DNA from: Casp-Chloro-G3 sp002816715
GTDB lineage: Bacteria; Chloroflexota; Dehalococcoidia; Lucifugimonadales; UBA3495
Assembly: GCA_027623815.1 (NCBI GenBank)
Contig: JAQBUV010000031.1
Span: 1 to 28,395, forward strand
DNA: 28,395 bases
Direction of reading: 5' to 3'
Part shown: positions 23,476 through 28,395 of the stretch, piece after piece
Position numbering within the stretch: the first letter of the stretch is position 1
Layout: every line of letters begins with the position of its first letter
Translations under genes and position numbers: made by a program
The notes under the pieces: generated by a model
Told to the model about the DNA's origin: nothing
The model's database searches: none
The model's input: the letters and a program-made list of their open reading frames with translations, nothing else

Positions 23476-24660
23476 CTAATCAGCCGGTACTGCGGCTTCA
23501 GCGGTCTTGAAAGCGGGCATGACCTCCTTGGCGAACCACTCCAACTGTTCCAGGATGACCTTCTGCGGAGTGCCCGCTGGCTGGCCGACGCTGATCCGGT
23601 CCAGTCCGGGGTATTCGGCCTCTACCGCCTTCAGCTGTTCAATAATTAGTTCAGGCGGGCCACACAGGAAGCCGCCACCTTGCACTGCCCGATCAATGGT
23701 GGGTAGTCCGGCGGTAGGCGCGCGCTTGGGATCACCCATCGCTTCGATTTGCTCGTCAGAAAGGGTGCGAACCAGGCGCAACGGGCCGAACATCTTCAGG
23801 TTTTCTTCGTAGTATTTAGCGGCCTCTTTCATGGCCTGTTCCTTAGTGTCCGCCAGATAAAAATGGTAACCGACGCTCAGGTTTTCGCCAAGCTGGAGAT
23901 CCCTACCGGCCCGCATCTGGGCTTGCTGGTAGGCCACCACCACGTCGCGGATGGCCCCGCCTTCGGCCACACCGCCGCCAATGATGCCCTTGATGTTGTA
24001 CTTGGCCATGAAGTCCAAGCCCCGGGGAGTGGCGCTCTGGATCGGCTGCCAGCATTCCACCGGAAGGTTCTTGGGTCGTGGCACCAGGGTTATCTCCTCC
24101 AGTTCATAGCCTCGATACGGCACCCGAGGGGGAATGGTGTAGTTCTTGCCCTGATGCGAGAATGAACGTTCGTTGAACGCCTTAAAGATAATCTCCACCT
24201 GCTCTTCAACCAGGTCCCGGTTGGCGGCCTGATCCAGCAGCGGAGAACCAAAGCTCTCGACCTCACGGGTATGATAGCCACGGCCCACGCCAAAGATTAC
24301 ACGGCCTTTGGTTAGAATGTCGGCGGTGGCATAGTCTTCGGCCAGGCGTAGGGGGTGCCACATGGGAGTGATGTTGAAACCGCAGCCAAAGTTGATCCGT
24401 TCGGTCAGATGCGCCAGGTGGACGCTGAGCAGCAGGATGTTGGGCAGACATTCGTAACCTTCTGGTTGAAAGTGATGCTCGGCCATCCAGAAGGTGTCAT
24501 AGCCGGAGCGGTCCATTAGCTGAGCGATGGCCAGGGACTTGTCAAAGGCGGTGGCCAGATGCTCGTCGGAGTAGGAACGGTCGTTGGCCGCCGTGCCGCC
24601 GTAGCCGACGTTTTCCATATCGACGTGGCCAGCGAAGAGACTATCGAACTTGGTAATCAT
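23476..24660 (-). CDS. Luciferase-like (LLM) flavin-dependent oxidoreductase
   Basis: This 394-aa protein has a luciferase-like TIM-barrel fold. YDTFWMAEHHFQPEGYE is the flavin-site WxAEHHF motif, GCGFNITPMWHPLRLAED and RVIFGVGRGYHTREVESFG are the other hallmarks, and a C-terminal CGPPELIIEQL closes the fold. It would use reduced FMN (or F420) to oxidise an organic substrate. ATG 24660 has AGGAG upstream. It is somewhat longer than typical (about 330-380 aa). It belongs to a different branch from the relic at 12729-13005. The substrate is not predictable. Confidence 0.92.
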   Translation of the reverse strand: MITKFDSLFAGHVDMENVGYGGTAANDRSYSDEHLATAFDKSLAIAQLMDRSGYDTFWMAEHHFQPEGYECLPNILLLSVHLAHLTERINFGCGFNITPMWHPLRLAEDYATADILTKGRVIFGVGRGYHTREVESFGSPLLDQAANRDLVEEQVEIIFKAFNERSFSHQGKNYTIPPRVPYRGYELEEITLVPRPKNLPVECWQPIQSATPRGLDFMAKYNIKGIIGGGVAEGGAIRDVVVAYQQAQMRAGRDLQLGENLSVGYHFYLADTKEQAMKEAAKYYEENLKMFGPLRLVRTLSDEQIEAMGDPKRAPTAGLPTIDRAVQGGGFLCGPPELIIEQLKAVEAEYPGLDRISVGQPAGTPQKVILEQLEWFAKEVMPAFKTAEAAVPAD

Positions 24661-24700
24661 TAGTCGTCTCCTGAATCAGGATTTCTTGGGTCAGGATACC

Positions 24701-24728
24701 ATTCTAGTCGCTGGGAATGGTGTGTCAA
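24701..24728 (-). promoter_or_regulatory. Sigma-70-type promoter of the LLM gene
   Basis: The minus strand has a perfect TTGACA (24728-24723), a 16-bp spacer and TAGAAT (24706-24701). The predicted start is near 24694, about 34 nt before ATG 24660. Confidence 0.75.
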
Positions 24729-24823
24729 CCGGCTCAAACTAGAATTATAAGGCGTATAATTGAAGGCAGCGATACCGGCAACCATATTAGTTCAACCAGC
24801 GTAATCTATAATGCGCACAACTT

Positions 24824-24937
24824 AAGAGCCCATCTAAAATGTGGTTCGACAGGAACACCACGACCGGTCGTGAACTTCCGATCCGCTCATCCTGAGGCTG
24901 TCGAAGGATACTTGGTAGGGTTTTTAGATCGGCTCTT
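24824..24937. mobile_element. MITE-like element, copy 2
   Basis: This 114-bp element has 16-bp terminal inverted repeats, 15 of 16 matching: AAGAGCCCATCTAAAA at 24824-24839 and the complement of AAGAGCCGATCTAAAA at 24922-24937. Inside are inverted arms with the motif TTCGACAG. No clear target-site duplication is seen. It ends 35 bp before the start codon of the gene at 24973, so it lies in that gene's upstream region. Confidence 0.75.
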
Positions 24938-24972
24938 GGCCGAATCTGGTAAGCGGGAGACACTGTTTAGAT

Positions 24973-25413
24973 ATGGTAGAAGGCGGCATTTACCCCTTTC
25001 TGATTCCTTTCGGGCGAACTGTGGCCGGGTTCTGTGTCGGCGTAGTGCTGGGCATTTTTGGTGGCTGGATGGCGATAACCTTCAATCACATGATCGGGTT
25101 TCCCTGGTCGTTGGAAGTCCACCGCAATATTTACATCTTTGGCATAGGCATGGGTGGTGGACTGGGCGCTTACTTCGGTTGGATGAATTTTGGCGTCAAG
25201 TGGTATTTGATTGCGGGGACGATACTGCTGGTCTTGACCGGCGGTGTCGTTGGGGCGTACTTGGGATTGGAGTACGGGCAGGTCGTCGAACCCAATTACC
25301 TGGGTCGCCGATACACCATTGACAACATGATGCACTGGGGCGCGGCCATCGGAGGCATTACAGTAGCCACGGCGCTGGGAATGTTCAATTACATGAAGAA
25401 TTTGGGCCGGTAG
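24973..25413 (+). CDS. Four-helix membrane protein, unrecognised
   Basis: I do not recognise a family. The protein has 146 aa with four Gly-rich membrane segments at about 8-35, 52-71, 77-100 and 119-139, and short loops. The start is ATG 24973; the ribosome-binding site is weak. It runs convergent with the MFS gene and lies just downstream of MITE copy 2. Composition resembles small integral proteins rather than a transporter core. Confidence 0.7.
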   Translation: MVEGGIYPFLIPFGRTVAGFCVGVVLGIFGGWMAITFNHMIGFPWSLEVHRNIYIFGIGMGGGLGAYFGWMNFGVKWYLIAGTILLVLTGGVVGAYLGLEYGQVVEPNYLGRRYTIDNMMHWGAAIGGITVATALGMFNYMKNLGR

Positions 25414-25514
25414 CTGGAGAATTCGTCTCAGGCTTTATCTCTACGGGAACACTCTCGCTCTCTTATCCCCTCTCACTGCTCAATACGCTACGGTTTTAGG
25501 AGGGCCTGACCACA

Positions 25515-25596
25515 ACCCCTTCCCCCTTGACAGGAGAAGGCTGGCCCGAGGGTGACCCCCCTCACCCCTGTCCTCTCCCACCAGGGGATAGGATGG
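25515..25596. repeat. REP-like element, copy B (inverted relative to copy A)
   Basis: Its reverse complement aligns with 20098-20179 end to end, with scattered mismatches (about four in five bases equal by eye). It again lies between convergent genes. Confidence 0.75.
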
Positions 25597-25629
25597 CGTC
25601 CGCTACGACCTTCCCCTAATTAAACCCGA

Positions 25630-26907
25630 TCACAATTTCCGCAATCTAGGCATCAGCACCGCCATGATCAGGGCCAACGCCGCCAGACCCACGCCATTAA
25701 CCAGCAAAGCGATTCTGCTGCCGCTCAAGTCGGCCAGGTAACCCAATTGCAGGTGCCCTAGAGGGACGGTACCGACGGCTACCGTCCATGATCCCATCGC
25801 CCGGCCCCTTTGCTCGTTGGATACGCTGGATTGCAGCAAGCTCTGGTGCAGCACGTCGGTGATGGCGGCCATCACATTTACGAAGGTTACAAACACCACG
25901 GCCATCCAGAAGGTCAGAGACTGGCTCAAGAGAATCTGGCCCAATCCAAACAGACCAATAGTTACCAACAAGAATACGCCTTGCCGCTTAACCTGGCCCA
26001 CGACTGCCAGCGCGGCTACTCCCAATGCTCCTCCAATGGAACGGGCGGCGAAAAGCACTCCCAACCCGACCGAGCCTACCCCCCAAACATCCAGCGCCAA
26101 GACTGGTATCAACACCTGGTGGGAGAAGCCCAGAATTTCGGCGGCCACGGTCGAAATGATCAGAACCAGCATCACCCGGTTAGAACGAAGAGCCCGAAAG
26201 TAGTTGAGCAGGTTATCTTTGAGGGATTCCCGGTCATTTTGGGAAATGCCGCCCAGCTGTCGCAGAAAGTACATCGTGAGCGCGCCAAAGAAATAGCTGG
26301 TGCCCATGATCAGGAACGATATTGCGGGCCCATACCATTCAATTAGCCAGCCAGCCAGCAATGCGCCGATGACCTCTCCGACCCGCTGGGCCAGACTGAC
26401 CGATGCTAGTCCGCTGACCGCCCCTCCAGAACCAACGACATCGTAGATATATACCTGTCGGGAGGTCATGTAAAAAGCCTGTAGGGTGCCCAGGAGGAAA
26501 GCGAACAACATCAGCGGCCAAACCGGCCACTCAAACAGTTTTCCGGCATATAGCAGCGTAGCCATCGCCAGGGTGGTCAGCATCATTCCCCAGACCGAGT
26601 TGCGCATCACAGCACGACGGTCCAATCGGTCGGCCACTGACCCGGCAGCCAGTCCCACCAACAGGTTTGGCAGGGAACGCACGGCAAAAAGCGCTCCGAC
26701 CATGAAGCCGGAGCCGGTCATTTCAAAAATCAGCCAACCCAGCGCCACGTGCTGCATTCCCTGGCTAAGCTGGTTAAAAAAGGTGGAGGCCCACAACACC
26801 CGCAAGTCGGGGGAGCGAAATGGATCGACGAACCTGCGATAACGAGATCCGCTGAAGGTTTCTAAGGTTTCTTCAAGTACTTGGGGATTGTTGTCGGCGG
26901 ATGGCAT
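25630..26907 (-). CDS. MFS transporter (EntS-like MFS_3 family)
   Basis: This is a 425-aa major facilitator protein with twelve hydrophobic segments. The N-terminal part DLRVLWASTFFNQLSQGMQHVALGW and the cytoplasmic loop GSVADRLDRRAVM between helices 2 and 3 match the MFS_3/enterobactin-exporter-like branch; a second-half RGRAMGSW marks the domain end. It is likely an exporter of a small molecule; the substrate is unknown. ATG 26907. It is divergent from the PAC2 gene. Confidence 0.9.
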   Translation of the reverse strand: MPSADNNPQVLEETLETFSGSRYRRFVDPFRSPDLRVLWASTFFNQLSQGMQHVALGWLIFEMTGSGFMVGALFAVRSLPNLLVGLAAGSVADRLDRRAVMRNSVWGMMLTTLAMATLLYAGKLFEWPVWPLMLFAFLLGTLQAFYMTSRQVYIYDVVGSGGAVSGLASVSLAQRVGEVIGALLAGWLIEWYGPAISFLIMGTSYFFGALTMYFLRQLGGISQNDRESLKDNLLNYFRALRSNRVMLVLIISTVAAEILGFSHQVLIPVLALDVWGVGSVGLGVLFAARSIGGALGVAALAVVGQVKRQGVFLLVTIGLFGLGQILLSQSLTFWMAVVFVTFVNVMAAITDVLHQSLLQSSVSNEQRGRAMGSWTVAVGTVPLGHLQLGYLADLSGSRIALLVNGVGLAALALIMAVLMPRLRKL

Positions 26908-26940
26908 GGACGATCAAAATCTGGAAATAGAGGAATGGTT

Positions 26941-26955
26941 TCGATGACGCATCGA
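26941..26955. promoter_or_regulatory. Small dyad between MFS and PAC2 genes
   Basis: TCGATG-ACG-CATCGA is a perfect 6-bp dyad, 33 bp upstream of the MFS start. It is a candidate repressor site only. Confidence 0.25.
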
Positions 26956-27006
26956 TGAGTCTACCATACAGCGTAAACGTCGATATAGCTGTCTTGCGAC
27001 AAGCCT

Positions 27007-27035
27007 TTGGCGACATTGCGTGTAACTTCTAGATT
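27007..27035 (+). promoter_or_regulatory. Possible promoter of the PAC2 gene
   Basis: TTGGCG (27007-27012), a 17-bp spacer and TAGATT (27030-27035), four of six matches each. The start would be near 27042. Confidence 0.3.
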
Positions 27036-27089
27036 AATACCGGTATGGCGGGACTTGATAAATAAGGGTGATTCTGGCAAGATAGCTAT

Positions 27090-27992
27090 ATGAGAATTGG
27101 TGCTTTTGAATTAGACGAGCCAATCCCCGAACTGAAGAACCCCCACGTTTTTGCGATGGTTCGCCCCTGGGTGGATGTCGGCAGTGTGGGAACGCTAACC
27201 CTCACCCGGCTAGAGCATTTCTTGGGCTCTAAAGAATTGGGTCGGCTGGTTCAGCCGGGCAAGTACTTCGACTTTACCAGGTATCGACCGACCATGCGTC
27301 TGGTGCAGGGGGAGCGGGAAGTCACCGTGCCCAACAGCATCATTCGCTACTCCACTTCTGAAGAGGGTTTGGATTACCTGTTCCTTCATTTGAAGGAACC
27401 CCACGCCAACAGCGAAGAGTACACCGACTCCATCTTGGACGTAATCAAGCACTTTGGTGTTGAGCGATATTGTCGCTTGGGGGCGATGTACGACGCGGTG
27501 CCGCACACTCGGCCACTGCTGGTCACCGGCACGTTGGGCGATGTGCCTCAGATTAAAGAAGTCCCCAATTTTAAAATTCGCCGCAGTACCTATCAGGGGC
27601 CAACTACCATAATGAACCTGGTCTCGGAAGGCATTGAGAAGATGGGCGTGGAATCGATCAACTTCATGGTGCATCTTCCCCAGTACCTCCAGTTGGAAGA
27701 GGACTATACCGGCACTTCCCGCATGATTGAGGTGCTGTCTTCGGTCTATGCCAACATTCCTTCAGATTTGGCTCCAATACGGCGAGGACAGCGACAGTAT
27801 CGGGAACTCAGTTCTGCGGTAGAGCGTAACTCGGAGTTGAAGCAGCTAATCCAGCAGATGGAAGCCTACTACGACGCTCAACTTGACGCCGAAGACAATA
27901 AACCCGACGAACCAGCGCCTTTGGTGGACTTGTCGCCGGAGATTGAGCAGTTCCTGAGCGAGCTTGGCCAGCGCATGGACTCCGAAGAATAG
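27090..27992 (+). CDS. PAC2 family protein (proteasome-assembly-chaperone-like)
   Basis: This 300-aa protein matches the PAC2 family: HVFAMVRPWVDVGSVGTLTL near the N-terminus, then LGAMYDAVPHTRP and YQGPTTIMNLVSEGIEKMGVESINFMVHLPQYLQ, where the family has its GlyPro and HxPxY features. The C-terminal 70 residues are helical and acidic. ATG 27090 has no strong ribosome-binding site. In archaea and actinobacteria PAC2 proteins are linked to proteasomes; in this group the role is unknown, and no proteasome gene is in the window. A strong terminator follows. Confidence 0.85.
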   Translation: MRIGAFELDEPIPELKNPHVFAMVRPWVDVGSVGTLTLTRLEHFLGSKELGRLVQPGKYFDFTRYRPTMRLVQGEREVTVPNSIIRYSTSEEGLDYLFLHLKEPHANSEEYTDSILDVIKHFGVERYCRLGAMYDAVPHTRPLLVTGTLGDVPQIKEVPNFKIRRSTYQGPTTIMNLVSEGIEKMGVESINFMVHLPQYLQLEEDYTGTSRMIEVLSSVYANIPSDLAPIRRGQRQYRELSSAVERNSELKQLIQQMEAYYDAQLDAEDNKPDEPAPLVDLSPEIEQFLSELGQRMDSEE

Positions 27993-28055
27993 AGTTACAC
28001 TGCCTCAGTTTATTTCTGGCGATATCACGGCTTAAATCGGGAATCGCAATAAGCG

Positions 28056-28091
28056 AAGAGACCCCAGACTAAAATCTGGGGTCTCTTTTTA
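28056..28091 (+). terminator. Intrinsic terminator after PAC2
   Basis: A 13-bp perfect stem (28056-28068 with 28075-28087), loop ctaaaa, then TTT and A. It ends the plus-strand PAC2 gene and can serve the convergent small gene too. Confidence 0.9.
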
Positions 28092-28127
28092 CATGTTTGC
28101 CTATGTGGGCTTGACGCTTGATTCCGG

Positions 28128-28313
28128 TCAGAACAGCGAGAGCAACAGCATAGCGCCGAAGGCAACGGCCAGCACGAACATCGTCGCCAGGAACGCGCTG
28201 CCATTGGTATCTTTGCTTTGCAGCTCCCAGGGCCGTTCTTTGTAACGCCGCAGCCTTTGCCGGTCCATTTGCCATAAATAGTGTCCGACCCTACCACTGT
28301 AACGGGATAACAC
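28128..28313 (-). CDS. Small single-helix membrane protein
   Basis: The C-terminal half (ATMFVLAVAFGAMLLLSLF) is one membrane helix, preceded by a basic segment MDRQRLRRYKERPWELQSK. GTG 28313 has AGGAGG ten bases upstream and gives 61 aa; ATG 28268 would give 46 aa without a clear site. It converges on the PAC2 terminator. I know no function. Two-way terminator placement and the ribosome-binding site support its being real. Confidence 0.45.
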   Translation of the reverse strand: MLSRYSGRVGHYLWQMDRQRLRRYKERPWELQSKDTNGSAFLATMFVLAVAFGAMLLLSLF

Positions 28314-28395
28314 AGTCCGCAATCCTCCTGTCTCTGCACAGAATTGAGCTACTATGATAACCCATAAAAGCGGTATTCGTCATTAGGGTTTTGGC

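Noticed and set aside
24717..25322. 201-aa plus-strand frame
   Set aside because: It runs through the MITE-like element and then overlaps the better membrane-protein gene at 24973 in another frame; its sequence is not family-like.
25810..26346. Long plus-strand frame inside the MFS gene
   Set aside because: It is a shadow of the minus-strand MFS gene; the real frame shows twelve hydrophobic segments and family motifs.

Overview
The window looks like a chromosomal segment of a Chloroflexota bacterium, most likely of the SAR202/Dehalococcoidia type. This is inferred from gene content: lipoproteins with long Pro/Ser/Thr/Ala linkers, luciferase-like flavin oxidoreductases, a two-subunit TPP decarboxylase, a PAC2 protein, GTG/TTG starts and moderately high GC. 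There is no rRNA gene, I recognise no tRNA, and there is no CRISPR array, phage module or transposase. The mobile traces are two short MITE-like elements and two REP-like elements.

Layout: 1-1283 holds an unrecognised protein gene preceded by an inverted partial copy of its own 5' end. 1284-1981 has no gene but carries a large dyad and MITE copy 1. 1982-10137 (minus) is a complete dipeptide/oligopeptide ABC importer operon, in transcription order two paralogous substrate-binding lipoproteins, a small membrane protein, two permeases and two ATPases. It has a TTGACA/TAGACT promoter, a leader of about 190 nt with an attenuator-like hairpin, and a stem-loop between the two binding-protein genes. 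10761-12639 (minus) is a run of three related GNAT acetyltransferases, the most upstream one frameshifted. 12729-13005 (plus) is the decayed C-terminal end of a luciferase-like monooxygenase.

13173-18047 (minus) holds a cupredoxin-like lipoprotein, a CysM-type cysteine synthase, then an operon (TPP decarboxylase alpha, beta, Xaa-Pro aminopeptidase) with a consensus promoter and an 18-bp-stem terminator, and a DCC-family thiol oxidoreductase. 18279-20035 (plus) is an exported RTX calcium-binding protein followed by a NodB-type deacetylase. 20241-22195 (minus) is a response regulator/histidine kinase pair joined by a GTGA overlap, divergent from a two-domain Met-rich lipoprotein at 22449-23360. 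23476-28395 contains an intact luciferase-like oxidoreductase, a four-helix membrane protein, an MFS exporter, a PAC2 protein and a small single-helix protein.

How it fits together: importer, peptidase, cysteine synthase and decarboxylase suggest scavenging of peptides and organosulfur or oxoacid compounds, but this is inference. No single undescribed system is proven. The best leads are the two-protein decarboxylase/peptidase operon, the two-component locus with its divergent Met-rich lipoprotein, the GNAT trio, the MITE and REP families, and repeated short perfect tandem duplications at gene boundaries.
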